Positions 16,351-25,646 are shown, counted from the first letter of the stretch. The stretch: 41,276 nt of DNA from Erythrobacteraceae bacterium (GCA_027489095.1 JAIYAL010000021.1:1-41276); one strand, 5' to 3'. Translations and numbers: made by a program. Notes: generated by a model from the letters alone, not told the origin.

Positions 16351-18531
16351 ATGCGCAAGGTAATTTTTGCGAGCGCAACATCGCTTGCAGCGCTGCTGTC
16401 GGCAACGGGCGCGGCAGCGCAGAGCGCGGACGAAAGTGCAGGCTCGACGGTGGATACACCGCAGCCTGAGGAGATTATCGTCACTGCAGAGCGGCGTAGC
16501 AGCAGCATACAGGACACGCCGCTCGCGATCTCGGTTCTTGACGGTGACACGCTGCGGCAGGGCGGAAACCAGGGGCTCACCGAGCTCGCCCAGCAGGTGC
16601 CCAGTCTCAGCTTCGCCCAGAGCTTCGGTATCGCGCAAATCTTCATTCGCGGGGTCGGGAACAACTTCTTCTCGCCCGGCGGCGATCCGGGTGTCGCGAC
16701 TTACGCCGACGGTGTTTACCTATCGGATCAGGAAGCCACGGCTGTCGCATTTCTGGATCTGGAACGGATCGAGGTGCTGCGCGGTCCGCAAGGCGCGCTC
16801 TACGGGCGCAACGCCACCGGCGGCGCGGTGAACTTCGTCTCCGCCGCGCCGACCGACACGCTCGAGGGCCGCGTTGGCGTGCAGTTTGGCGATTTTGGAC
16901 GGGTGCAAGGCGATGCCATGCTTTCCGGTCCGCTGGGCGGCGGGATCACGGCAAGAGCGAGCGCACAGTATCGTAAGCTCTCGGGCTTCACGCGCAACGA
17001 GCTTGCCGGGACCGCCGGTGCGCGCAAGCGGGGTGATGCAGAGGACAGTTTTGCCGGACGCCTGCAAATCGCGGTTCCGGTCGGTGACGGACGCCTCCTG
17101 CTGAGTGCCAACGGCTACACGCAGGACGATGCCGGACCGGCTCTCAAGATCCTCGCCGATCCCTTCCCGCAACCAGCCGAGCTATTGTTCGGCGTCAAGC
17201 CATCGACTGCAGAGCGCAGTTTCAAGAGCCAGGGCGCCGAGAACCGGCGCGACGTCTGGTCAGTAACCGGGCGGCTCGAACAACCGCTTGGGGCAGCGGA
17301 ACTGGTGATCACCGCCGACACCCGCGGCTCTGACCGCCTCATCACGTATGATCAGGACGGCACCGAGCGCACCGTCAGCACCACCACGCTCGACACCGAC
17401 AGCACCCAATCGAGCGTCGAAGCCTATCTCAAGGGCGCCAGCGGACCGCTCGACTGGCTCGTGGGCGGCACGTGGCTGCGCTTCCGCCAAAGCCGCACGA
17501 CGCTGGTCGATGGACTGCTTCCGGGCGCGTTTCTCAATCCCGCGCTGCCAGTGACCTTTCCCTTTCCCTTCGCCTTTGCTGGCGGCGGGACAGTCACCAC
17601 GGAGGCGCTTGCCGGCTATGCTGATGGCAAGCTTGCACTGTCGGAGAAGTTCGCGCTCAGGATCGGCGGTCGCTACAGCGACGACACCAAGCGCGCGAGC
17701 GAGTTCCTGACCTTCCTCGCCCCCACCGTCACCGGGCAGCAGCGCGACAGCTGGGGCGAATGGTCGGGCAAGGCCGGAATAGACTTCACCCCCTCGCAGG
17801 ACCTTTTGCTCTATGCTTCGGTCGCGCGCGGCTTCAAATCGGGAGCGCTCAACGTCGGCGCCTTCACACCGCCCGTTGACCCGGAAATCAACGTCACGAT
17901 CGAAGCCGGCGCGCGCCTGTCCGGGCGCGGCTGGACGTTCAACCTCACCGGCTACAGCTCGGATTACAGCGATCTCCAGATCGTGCAGGTCGGCCCGATC
18001 AGCCAGATCCTTGCCAATGCCGCGTCTGCGCGGATCAACGGGATCGAGGTTGAGGCGAGTGTCAGGCCCGCCCCGGGCCTGACGATCGGCCTGTCGGGCA
18101 GTTGGATGGATGCCGAGTTCGGCAGCTTCGTATCAACTGACCAGCGCCGCGCCTTCCAGGCGTTTGACGTCTCGGGCAATCGCCTGCCGCTGACCTCGCG
18201 CTGGCAGGGCACGCTCTCGGCACAGTATCGAGCCGATCTGGCGGGCGGAAGCCGGCTCGACCTCAACGGCTCGATGCAAATGCGTTCGGAGTATTTCTTC
18301 ACCGAGTTCAACACCGCCGATGCCCGACAGGAAGGATTTGTCCGCTTCGATCTCGGCGCGGTGTGGACGAGCGCGGATGAGCATTGGGCGGTCAATATCT
18401 TCGCCCGCAACCTGACGGACCGGCGCGTGCTGTCCTCGCTCGCGGTGGTCTCTCCGCTGCTCGGTTCGGTGCGGGTCGCCTCGCTCGAGCCACCGCGTCA
18501 CTTCGGCATCGGCGTGGAGCGGCGGTTCTGA
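16351..18531 (+). CDS. TonB-dependent outer membrane receptor
   Basis: A 726-residue receptor with signal peptide (MRKVIFASATSLAALLSATGAAA), TonB box-like EEIIVTAERR near residue 45, plug domain (ISVLDGDTLRQGG, IFIRGVG, VEVLRGPQGALYGRNATGGAVN about 130-155) and a 22-strand barrel ending in the typical ...GIGVERRF with terminal Phe. The start at 16351 has GGGGAGG 8 bases upstream; the ATG two codons earlier is too close. This is the iron-complex/outer-membrane-receptor type abundant in sphingomonads, but no siderophore can be named. The stop overlaps the esterase start by 1 bp (TGATG), so receptor and esterase are one operon facing the AraC gene. Confidence 0.93.
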   Translation: MRKVIFASATSLAALLSATGAAAQSADESAGSTVDTPQPEEIIVTAERRSSSIQDTPLAISVLDGDTLRQGGNQGLTELAQQVPSLSFAQSFGIAQIFIRGVGNNFFSPGGDPGVATYADGVYLSDQEATAVAFLDLERIEVLRGPQGALYGRNATGGAVNFVSAAPTDTLEGRVGVQFGDFGRVQGDAMLSGPLGGGITARASAQYRKLSGFTRNELAGTAGARKRGDAEDSFAGRLQIAVPVGDGRLLLSANGYTQDDAGPALKILADPFPQPAELLFGVKPSTAERSFKSQGAENRRDVWSVTGRLEQPLGAAELVITADTRGSDRLITYDQDGTERTVSTTTLDTDSTQSSVEAYLKGASGPLDWLVGGTWLRFRQSRTTLVDGLLPGAFLNPALPVTFPFPFAFAGGGTVTTEALAGYADGKLALSEKFALRIGGRYSDDTKRASEFLTFLAPTVTGQQRDSWGEWSGKAGIDFTPSQDLLLYASVARGFKSGALNVGAFTPPVDPEINVTIEAGARLSGRGWTFNLTGYSSDYSDLQIVQVGPISQILANAASARINGIEVEASVRPAPGLTIGLSGSWMDAEFGSFVSTDQRRAFQAFDVSGNRLPLTSRWQGTLSAQYRADLAGGSRLDLNGSMQMRSEYFFTEFNTADARQEGFVRFDLGAVWTSADEHWAVNIFARNLTDRRVLSSLAVVSPLLGSVRVASLEPPRHFGIGVERRF

Positions 18532-19439
18532 TGGCGGTGCGCACAGACCTTGCCGAGGTCTTCGCTCACCTGCGGCGCGAACCCGATCCGGATCTGGATC
18601 CCGTCAGCGCCATGCGCGCAATGGTCGAAGGCTATGGCATGGGGTGTGCGGGCGAGGGCCTGGTTGCCTGCCGGGTGGTGCCGGTGCAGATCGGTGCGAT
18701 GGCGGCGGAATGGCTGGTGCCACCACAGGCCGCCGATGGGCGGGTCGTCTATCTGCATGGCGGCGGATGGGTCGCAGGATCGATGGCGAGCCACCGGGTG
18801 ATCGCGGCCGAGCTGGCCTTGCATAGCGGGATGGCGGTGCTTGTTCCCGACTACCGCCTTGCTCCCGAGCATCCCTTCCCCGCCGCCCTGATCGACGGCG
18901 CGGCGGCGCTGGTCCATGCCATCGGGAACGGCCCTGACGCTCCCGGGCCTTGCAGCCGGCTGGCACTTGCGGGGGACTCGGCCGGAGGCAATCTGGCGGC
19001 CGCCTTGGCGCTCGGCCTGGCACCGCTTTCGGGTGTCCCGCGGCCTGACCGGCTGGTGCTTTTCAGCCCCTTCCTCGGGCTCGAGCCGATTGGCGGCGGG
19101 TTCACGCGCGAGCCTGACGACCCGGCGGTCGCTGGCGATGCCATGGGTCTGGTCGGCGAACTCTACGCTCAAGGACACAACCCGGATGACCCCGCGATCA
19201 GCCCCTTGCTTGCCGGGGATAGCTTCCTCCAGAACCTTCCGCCGACGTTGATCCATGCCAGTGCAGCAGAAACCTTGCGCGGACAGGCGCTTGCTTTCGC
19301 TCAGCGCGTATGGGGGCTCGGCGGATCCCTGCGTCTGTCCATGTGGCCGGACATGCCGCACGTCTGGCACGTGTTTATGGGAAAACTGCCGGAGGCAGAT
19401 GCGGCCCTTGTGGAAGCGGCAGCATTCCTGCGCGAATGA
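18531..19439 (+). CDS. Alpha/beta hydrolase, hormone-sensitive-lipase family esterase
   Basis: A 302-residue cytosolic-type esterase without signal peptide. It has VVYLHGGGWVAG (oxyanion hole HGGG, about residues 72-83), DYRLAPEHPFPAAL, the nucleophile elbow LAGDSAGGNLAAAL (Ser at about 149) and MPHVWHVF (catalytic His). Where the acid residue normally sits (DPLRD in the family) the sequence is ETLRG, so Glu may replace Asp. Coupled to the TonB receptor by a TGATG overlap; together with the divergent AraC regulator this suggests uptake of an ester compound and its hydrolysis inside the cell. The substrate is unknown. Confidence 0.9.
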   Translation: MAVRTDLAEVFAHLRREPDPDLDPVSAMRAMVEGYGMGCAGEGLVACRVVPVQIGAMAAEWLVPPQAADGRVVYLHGGGWVAGSMASHRVIAAELALHSGMAVLVPDYRLAPEHPFPAALIDGAAALVHAIGNGPDAPGPCSRLALAGDSAGGNLAAALALGLAPLSGVPRPDRLVLFSPFLGLEPIGGGFTREPDDPAVAGDAMGLVGELYAQGHNPDDPAISPLLAGDSFLQNLPPTLIHASAAETLRGQALAFAQRVWGLGGSLRLSMWPDMPHVWHVFMGKLPEADAALVEAAAFLRE

Positions 19440-19598
19440 GGCCGTCAATTCTGTCCGGAGGCAACGGTTGGGTTGAACCTTGCGCACGCAAGACCGCGTC
19501 TTTGCGTCCATTCGGGGTGGTAACGAAGAATTCGGCTTTCGGGTGTCAAACCGCTATAACGGCTCGGCAGCTTCCATCGCCGCGCTTTGTTCACACGA

Positions 19599-20108
19599 TC
19601 AGGCGCTAGCTCTTGCGAAAGCCGCTAACGTATCCGCATCTGCACCGTTGCCGGCCGCAAATACTACCTCTGACGGAATGAGCGGCTTGCCCTCCTCGTT
19701 CGTAACAAGAACCGCTGCAATCGGCCTGCCGCTGCGCTTGTCGGACAGGCGGACGGGTTCGTTCCCCGCGCCCGAAATCCATTCATCGCCCCACTGCATA
19801 AAGGCGACCACGATCGGGAAGAGCGCGCGGCCGGCATCTGTCATCCGATAGGCGTGACGATCGACCTCCATGCGCGGCTGATATCTTTCGAGGACGCCGC
19901 TGGCACATAGCGTCTCCAATCGGTCGGTCAGCACCGTGGGCGCTACGCCCAGGCTGTTGCCGCAAGCCTCACGGAGGCACAGGCTTTGGTTTGCGGCGTT
20001 GCCAACGATGAGGCCATTGCCGGAACACTTGAGCCCGTGAAGGCCGCCAACCGCCCCGCGACACTTCGCGCCGCTAGGAGCCTGTATCGACCGCCGGCTT
20101 GCGATCAA
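19599..20108 (-). pseudogene. HxlR-type regulator with internal deletion, probably non-functional
   Basis: The C-terminal half is a clear HxlR winged helix: SLGVAPTVLTDRLETLCASGVLERY...YRMTDAGRALFPIVVAFMQWGDEW. The N-terminal half is degraded: CSGNGLIVGNAANQSLCLREACG aligns with the family pattern CSIAR-LxLVGERWTLLILREAFYG only in part, and about 8 residues of the RRFDDFQ segment before LGVAP are missing. No ATG or ribosome binding site precedes it; the only start is a TTG at 20108 overlapping the stop of the TPR gene (TTGA). Either a decayed gene or a very divergent one read by coupling. Coordinates cover the open frame. Confidence 0.5.
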
Positions 20109-20536
20109 TCGCGATAGGTGAGCTGGCCGGCGCGTGCGGCGCCTGCGCGGAACTCGCCGCGCTCCAGCATCCTGATGGCCTTGCGGGCGAGCTTGCGCGA
20201 ATCCGTGGTGGTGCCGTCAGCCGTATCAAGCTCCACAACATCCTGGCATCCGAGCGCCTGCATGAAGGCAGCGCGCGCCTTTGGTTCGTCGCCGACGCGG
20301 GCATAGGCAATACCAAGATTGATCAACACAGCCGGATCATGCGGATTGGCGCTGCTCGCCGGTTCAAGCGTCGCCAGCGCCTCCTCGGCTTGCCCCGTAG
20401 CCAGCGTCTGGGCGGCCAGCTCGGGCGCCTCGGCCAGCATGGCGACAGGCATGCCTGCCGAAGGGTTTGCTGCGATCAGCGCGAGTGCGATTGCGGTAAG
20501 GGACATCAGCAGGGCTCCTCCATGAACGACGTGCAT
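20105..20536 (-). CDS. Secreted TPR-repeat protein
   Basis: A 143-residue protein with a hydrophobic N-terminal segment (GALLMSLTAIALALIAAN, likely signal or anchor) and one or two tetratricopeptide repeats: ELAAQTLATGQAEEALATLEPA and NPHDPAVLINLGIAYARVGDEPKARAAF. The tail SRKLARKAIRMLERGEF is basic. The start at 20536 has GGAG about 10 bases upstream; another Met lies 10 codons earlier. It is divergent from the lipoprotein/TonB receptor pair across about 285 bp; small TPR proteins beside such pairs suggest a shared envelope process, but no role is established here. Confidence 0.75.
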   Translation of the reverse strand: MHVVHGGALLMSLTAIALALIAANPSAGMPVAMLAEAPELAAQTLATGQAEEALATLEPASSANPHDPAVLINLGIAYARVGDEPKARAAFMQALGCQDVVELDTADGTTTDSRKLARKAIRMLERGEFRAGAARAGQLTYRD

Positions 20537-20821
20537 GATGACTCGCTCCAGAGGATTATGCAACAAAACTGAAACATTGTCTTTTTAATGTAATACGATT
20601 CCTCAGGACCCTAATTTTATTGAATATTATTGTTACACCCACCGCTCACCGTGCGAGCGTTGCGGCTCGATTCCTTGTCTTTCTTCGGTCATAATGGCAA
20701 TTGCGACACGCAGCTGTCATGCTGCAACAAAACGGTCATGACTGCCTCGTAGCGACCCCTTCAGCGCAACAGAACCGGCGCGCATCATTTGGATTGTCGG
20801 CTCAAGAGGGGACCGTAAGCT
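20537..20821. promoter_or_regulatory. AT-rich divergent promoter region between TPR gene and lipoprotein/TonB operon
   Basis: This 285-bp region contains a marked AT-rich stretch (about 20566-20632) in an otherwise GC-rich window, the likely place of the divergent promoters. Closer to the lipoprotein gene lie three copies of a GTCAT element (20688-20692, 20716-20720, 20735-20739), two of them in ctgtcat and ggtcatgac contexts. These resemble PhoB-box half sites, but their spacing (28 and 19 bp) does not fit the 11-bp Pho-box period, so no regulator is assigned. Confidence 0.4.
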
Positions 20822-22399
20822 GTGAAAAATCTCCAACGCACTCTTATTCTCGGATGCAGCATGATGGCACTCGCGGGCTGCGGCGCCGACGAGATCGTTT
20901 CGCCCGGCAGCGGCGGCGACATCATCATCAACAACCCGGCCCCCACGCCGACCCCGACGCCCACCCCGACGCCGACCGCGACGCTGGTGACCCCGGCGGC
21001 CGGCTGCCCGACCATCGCCTCGACCGGCGGGCTGATCGATGCAGGCACCACCACGGCGACCCCGACCGGTACCTATCGCGTGTGCCGCCTGCCGGCGACC
21101 TTCAACGCGAGTGACACGCTGCGCTACATTCCGGGCCTGCTCTACGAAATCCGCGACCGTGTGAACGTTGGTACCGACCGCGGCTTCTCCAGCACGGGCA
21201 CCACCGTCACCCTGACCGTTGAACCGGGCGTGATCCTGTTTGCTCAGGGCAACTCCTTCCTCGTCGTCAACCGCGGCAACGCCATCCAGTCGAATGGCAC
21301 TTCCGCGCGTCCGATCATCTGGACCAGCCGTGACAACGTCTTCGGCCTGGCCAACGACGCGAGCGACGCGCAGTGGGGCGGCGTTGTGCTGCTCGGCCGC
21401 GCGCCGGTTTCGGATTGCAACACCGGCGTGTTCAACACCGCCGCTGCGCCGACCACCAACCCGACCTGCGAGCAGCAGCTTGAAGGCACCGCAGTTGCGA
21501 CCCCCTATGGCGGCGGCAACAACGCCGACAGCTCGGGCTCGTTCCGCTTCAACCAGATCCGCTTCTCGGGCTTTGAACTGGCGCCGGGCAACGAGCTGCA
21601 GTCGCTCACCACCGGCGGCACCGGTTCGGGCACCACGATCGAAAACGTGATGACGTTCAACAGCTCGGACGACGGCGCGGAGTTCTTCGGCGGCACGGTC
21701 AACGTGCGCAACCTCGCGGTCATTGGCGCATCGGACGATGCGGTGGACACCGACTCGGGTATCCAGGGCAATTTCGACACGGTGCTCTCGGTGCAGCGCA
21801 CCAACACGGGCGACAACCTGATCGAGCTTGATTCGCCTAACGATCTTACTCGCAACACGCCGATCACTGCGTTCCCGCAGAGCGTCATGAGGGTAAACAA
21901 CTTCACCTTCCTGCAGCGTTCGAGCCTTTCCACTTCGGTGGTGCGTGCCCGCGGCGGCGCAGCGCTCAGCCTCACCAACGGCGTGATCGATGCGCAGAAT
22001 GTGTGCCTCCGCATCGACGAGGCACCGACCCTCGCCGCGCTGATCCGCATCGATTCGGTCGTCGGATCGTGCAGCCGGGCCACCCCGGCCCGCCCGACCC
22101 AGGGTTCCTCGGGCGTCACCGACGCGCAGGTGCTTGCGGCCGTCAATGCCGGCTCCAACAACAACATCGCCTTTGCGATCACGCTGACCAACAACGTTGT
22201 GAACGGCACTGGCGAGAACGGCATCACGGCCTTCAATGCCAACCCGATTGCGTCGTTCTTCCCGACCCGCACCTATGTTGGTGCGATCCAGAACGCGGCG
22301 CAGCTCACGAGCGTGTTCCAGAGCTGGACTTGCAACTCGTCGATCCAGAACTTCAACAGCCCGCTGGGTGCCTGCACCTCGCTGCCTGTCTACAGCTGA
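20822..22399 (+). CDS. Surface-type lipoprotein with Pro-Thr tether and beta-helix-like body
   Basis: A 525-residue lipoprotein with signal peptide and lipobox LAGC (Cys at about residue 20). Next comes a (PT)n tether from a hexanucleotide-like repeat (about 20939-20982), then a body with many short Asn/Gly/Thr-rich strands, for example RFNQIRFSGF, TIENVMTFNSSDDGAEFFGG and VNVRNLAVIGASDDAVDTDSG, which look like rungs of a right-handed parallel beta-helix. Paired cysteines occur (DCNTG...TCEQQ; VCLRI...GSCSR; TCNSS...GACTS). GTG at 20822 has AGAGGGGA about 9 bases upstream. The TonB receptor follows after 111 bp, so the pair resembles receptor plus surface substrate-binding lipoprotein systems. 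The ligand is unknown. Confidence 0.8.
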   Translation: MKNLQRTLILGCSMMALAGCGADEIVSPGSGGDIIINNPAPTPTPTPTPTPTATLVTPAAGCPTIASTGGLIDAGTTTATPTGTYRVCRLPATFNASDTLRYIPGLLYEIRDRVNVGTDRGFSSTGTTVTLTVEPGVILFAQGNSFLVVNRGNAIQSNGTSARPIIWTSRDNVFGLANDASDAQWGGVVLLGRAPVSDCNTGVFNTAAAPTTNPTCEQQLEGTAVATPYGGGNNADSSGSFRFNQIRFSGFELAPGNELQSLTTGGTGSGTTIENVMTFNSSDDGAEFFGGTVNVRNLAVIGASDDAVDTDSGIQGNFDTVLSVQRTNTGDNLIELDSPNDLTRNTPITAFPQSVMRVNNFTFLQRSSLSTSVVRARGGAALSLTNGVIDAQNVCLRIDEAPTLAALIRIDSVVGSCSRATPARPTQGSSGVTDAQVLAAVNAGSNNNIAFAITLTNNVVNGTGENGITAFNANPIASFFPTRTYVGAIQNAAQLTSVFQSWTCNSSIQNFNSPLGACTSLPVYS

Positions 22400-22510
22400 T
22401 CGAGCCCTATGGCAGCCGGGGGGCGCTCTTGTGGGGCGCCTCCCGCTTGTCGTTTGCGGGCCGTGCGCCCGCCCATTGTCACAAAGGCATTCATGAGGGG
22501 GCCTTGTTCC

Positions 22511-25219
22511 ATGTCGAAGGTTTCGCGTCTGGCGGGGTTGCTGCTGCTGACTACGTCCCTGTGCTGTCCGGCGCTCGTCCACGCCCAGGATGCTGGCAAT
22601 CCCGAGGATCCGCCGGCCCAGCCGATCGATCTGTCCGCAGGCGATCCGGCCGAACAGCCAACCGATGAGCAAGTCGCCGAGCCCGACATATCGCTCCCCG
22701 GCGGGGGGATCATCGTCACCGGACGACGCCTGCGCAATCCCGAGCGGTCATCCGGCCAGGTGCTCACCGTCCTTTCCGAAGCCGACATCGCTCGCACCGG
22801 CGAAAGCGACATCGCAGGCGCGCTCGCCCGCGTGTCGGGCCTGTCACTGGTCGGCAATGGCCGCGTCTTCGTGCGCGGTCTCGGTGACCGCTATTCGCTC
22901 GCGCTGCTGAACGGCCTGCCGCTCCCCAGCCCCGAGCCGCTGAGCCGGGTTGTCCCGCTCGACATCTTCCCGACCAACGTGATCGCATCGAGCCTGGTGC
23001 AGAAAACCTACTCGGCCAACTTCCCCGGCGAGTTCGGCGGCGGCGCGATCAACCTGACCACCAAGGCAATCCCGAGCGAGGACTTTCTCGACGTGAGCCT
23101 CGGCATGAGCGGCGACACGCTCACCACCTTCCAGAACGGGCTCACCTATTTCGGGTCGGACTGGGATTCATTCGGCTTCGACAACGGCAACCGCGATATC
23201 CCGTCCAACCTCACCGCCTTCCTCGATAGTGGCAAGCGGATCAGCGACTTGACCATCGCCCAGCAGGAAGGGATCGCGGGCCAAATCCTGCCCTTCAACC
23301 TCGTGACTTTGCAGCGAGTCCCCAATCAGCGGGCGAACCTGTCCGGATCGCTCACCGGCGGCATCTCCGCCGACATCGGCAGCGACGCGACTCTTGGGGT
23401 GATCGCAACGGCCTCGATCAAGAACCGCCTGCGCAACCGCACCGTCAAGAGCCAGGTGGCCAGCGGCGACTTCAGCGAGATCTTCGAGAATTCGAGCACC
23501 TTCATCACCGATGAGAACGTTCTGTTTAACGCGCTCCTTGGAGTCGGGCTCGATATTGGCGAGCACACTTTCCGCTGGACCAACCTCTACATCCGAGACT
23601 CGCTCAAGACCGCGCGGCTTGAAACCGCCAACAATGTCCTTTTGGGTGCGACCGGCTTCGACTTCCTCAACCAGCAGACGGCATGGTTCGAGCGCCAGCT
23701 GATCGACAGCCAGATCGTCACAGAGCTGCGCTTTGATCCAGTGCGAATCGACCTGCGCGGCGGCTATGCCCGCACAGATCGCGAGGCACCGTTCAACGCA
23801 AACGTCAGCTACACCCGCACCAACGCCCCGGGGAGCCCTTTCGGCAACCAGTTTGTTGCGTACCTCTCTCAGGTCTCCGACGCTGGCATCACCAACGTCG
23901 CCTTCGACGACCTCAAGGAAGAGCAGTGGTTTGCCGGCATCGACCTTACCTACGAGGTCATGCCCGAACTCGATGCAACGATCGGCTATGCCTATACGGA
24001 CAACACCCGCCGCTCATCGAGCCGTGAGTTCCGGCCCTTCCTCTCGGGCGATCTGCTACCCGGCGAGCTTATCCCCGCAGTCGGCCTGCGCCAACCGGGC
24101 TTCCTCCTCAACGGCGCCACCCTGAATGGGTTCAACGTCACGCTCACCGAAGCGACGCCGTTCCCGGTGTTCGACGCCGCGCTAACGATCAATGCAGGCT
24201 ACGGCCTTGCGCGCTGGGCTCCCACCGACCGACTGACCGTCGAGGCGGGTGTGCGGTACGAAGACGCCACGCAGACCGTCGCGCTCGATCAGTCGATTTT
24301 CCTTATCCCCATCACTGGATCGGTGCCGACCAACCTTGCGAACAATTATTTCCTGCCCGGCACGACAATCACTTGGGAGGCCATCGACGATCTCCAGCTG
24401 CGCTTCGCGGCATCGAAGACGATCGCCCGCCCGCAGTTCCGCGAACTGGTCGAGCAGACCTATTTCGATCCCGAATCCAACCGCCGTTTCCGCGGTAACC
24501 CGTTCCTTCAGGACAGCGACCTGATCAACCTCGAAGGCCGCGCCGAGTACTACTTCGGCGGCCCCCGCAAGGTCAGTCTTGCGGGCTTCTTCAAGAAGAT
24601 CGACAACCCGATCGAGAACTTCCTTATCTCGGCCTCGGGTGAACTGCTGACCAGCTTTGCCAACGCGCCGAGCGCGGAGCTCTACGGCGCCGAGATCGAC
24701 TTCGCCTACGGCTTCGATCTCGCCAACTGGGGCGGTAGCTTCTTCGAGGCAAAGCAGCTCCTGGTGCTGCTCAACTACACCTACACCAAGTCGAGCATTT
24801 CGGTCGGACCGACCGATCTTGCGCCGATCCCGGGCAACACCACCCAGCTTGCGAGCCAGCTCTTCGATCAGGGCGCGCCGCTGGTCGGCCAGTCCGACCA
24901 TGTCGCCAACATCTCGGTGGGGATCGAGGACAAGGATAAGATCCAGCAGGCGACGTTCCTCGTGAACTACGCGAGCAAGCGCGTGACCGCCCGCGGCAGC
25001 GCATTGCCCGATGTGCTCGAAGATCCGGGCCTGACGGTCGATTTCGTTGCCCGCTCGGAGGTCAAGCTTGGCCGCCAGCCACTCGAGCTGAGTTTCGACG
25101 TGCGCAACATCTTCGGGCGCGACAATCTCGAATACCAAGAGCTGAACGGCGTCAGGATCGACATCAACAGTTTCCGGGTCGGCACCTCTTTCTCGGTCGG
25201 GGTAAAGGCGCAGTTCTAG
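22511..25219 (+). CDS. Large TonB-dependent receptor paired with lipoprotein
   Basis: A 902-residue receptor with signal peptide (LAGLLLLTTSLCCPALVHAQ). A Pro/Glu/Asp-rich stretch (about 25-60) precedes GGIIVTGRRLRNPERSSG. The plug domain has VFVRGLGDRYSLALLNGLPLP and FPGEFGGGAINLTTK, and the beta-barrel ends in SVGVKAQF with terminal Phe. The start at 22511 has GAGGGGG 10 bases upstream. The plug is of the Oar/uncharacterised sphingomonad type rather than a classic siderophore receptor. It forms an operon with the upstream lipoprotein and is followed by a strong hairpin. Confidence 0.93.
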   Translation: MSKVSRLAGLLLLTTSLCCPALVHAQDAGNPEDPPAQPIDLSAGDPAEQPTDEQVAEPDISLPGGGIIVTGRRLRNPERSSGQVLTVLSEADIARTGESDIAGALARVSGLSLVGNGRVFVRGLGDRYSLALLNGLPLPSPEPLSRVVPLDIFPTNVIASSLVQKTYSANFPGEFGGGAINLTTKAIPSEDFLDVSLGMSGDTLTTFQNGLTYFGSDWDSFGFDNGNRDIPSNLTAFLDSGKRISDLTIAQQEGIAGQILPFNLVTLQRVPNQRANLSGSLTGGISADIGSDATLGVIATASIKNRLRNRTVKSQVASGDFSEIFENSSTFITDENVLFNALLGVGLDIGEHTFRWTNLYIRDSLKTARLETANNVLLGATGFDFLNQQTAWFERQLIDSQIVTELRFDPVRIDLRGGYARTDREAPFNANVSYTRTNAPGSPFGNQFVAYLSQVSDAGITNVAFDDLKEEQWFAGIDLTYEVMPELDATIGYAYTDNTRRSSSREFRPFLSGDLLPGELIPAVGLRQPGFLLNGATLNGFNVTLTEATPFPVFDAALTINAGYGLARWAPTDRLTVEAGVRYEDATQTVALDQSIFLIPITGSVPTNLANNYFLPGTTITWEAIDDLQLRFAASKTIARPQFRELVEQTYFDPESNRRFRGNPFLQDSDLINLEGRAEYYFGGPRKVSLAGFFKKIDNPIENFLISASGELLTSFANAPSAELYGAEIDFAYGFDLANWGGSFFEAKQLLVLLNYTYTKSSISVGPTDLAPIPGNTTQLASQLFDQGAPLVGQSDHVANISVGIEDKDKIQQATFLVNYASKRVTARGSALPDVLEDPGLTVDFVARSEVKLGRQPLELSFDVRNIFGRDNLEYQELNGVRIDINSFRVGTSFSVGVKAQF

Positions 25220-25224
25220 GTCTT

Positions 25225-25252
25225 GAAAGGCGAGGCTGCGGTCTCGCCTTTC
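25225..25252 (+). terminator. Hairpin after the TonB receptor gene
   Basis: A perfect 10-bp stem gaaaggcgag/ctcgcctttc with an 8-base loop starts 6 bp after the stop codon. No U-tract follows on the plus strand, so termination may be Rho-assisted or the hairpin may protect the 3' end. Confidence 0.55.
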
Positions 25253-25620
25253 GCTGCCGCCCTGCGCTTTGCGGAGGGACGATGGCAGGCAATCTAACTG
25301 ACGATCGATGTTGGATGAACCAGCGAGGCGTTCGCTTTTCGACGGATGCCTGAGCGCCTTCAGGGGTGGACTTCTTCACCCCCGCTGAAGACGGGCAAAG
25401 GGTGGCCCTCGCCTGCGCGCGCCTTCTGGCACGGACGGATCCCCGCCCTTGTTTGGTTCGCCGATCGAAGTGGGAATTCAGGCTGGAACTCTGCCACAAC
25501 CGATTTGGCGCGAATCGCAGAACCTTAACCATGCACGCCAGAAAATCACCGGATCGGGGCATCACCAGCACGCGCGGTAGGCCTGCCCTCTCCACCTGGC
25601 AAATCCGCGCCAGAAACGAA
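25253..25620. other. Non-coding stretch after the receptor operon
   Basis: About 370 bp without a convincing gene. Open frames on both strands here lack ribosome binding sites, show no domain, and run into the flanking hairpins. No repeat or RNA gene was recognised. Confidence 0.5.
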
Positions 25621-25646
25621 AAAAGCCCCGGTTTCCCGGGGCTTTT
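25621..25646 (-). terminator. Strong intrinsic terminator downstream of the micro-ORF
   Basis: An 11-bp stem aaaagccccgg/ccggggctttt with loop tttc. On the minus strand it is followed by six T (complement of 25619-25624 region), a textbook terminator 23 bp after the stop of the 13-codon ORF. It is nearly symmetric and may also act on the plus strand. Confidence 0.85.

Noticed and set aside
20687..20742. Pho box upstream of the lipoprotein gene (repeated GTCAT)
   Set aside because: The copies are 28 and 19 bp apart, not in the 11-bp direct-repeat spacing PhoB needs, so the similarity is not enough to name a Pho regulon.
20939..20982. Phase-variable repeat in the lipoprotein Pro-Thr tether
   Set aside because: The repeat is in units of 6 bases, so slippage keeps the frame and changes only tether length; there is no on/off switch.
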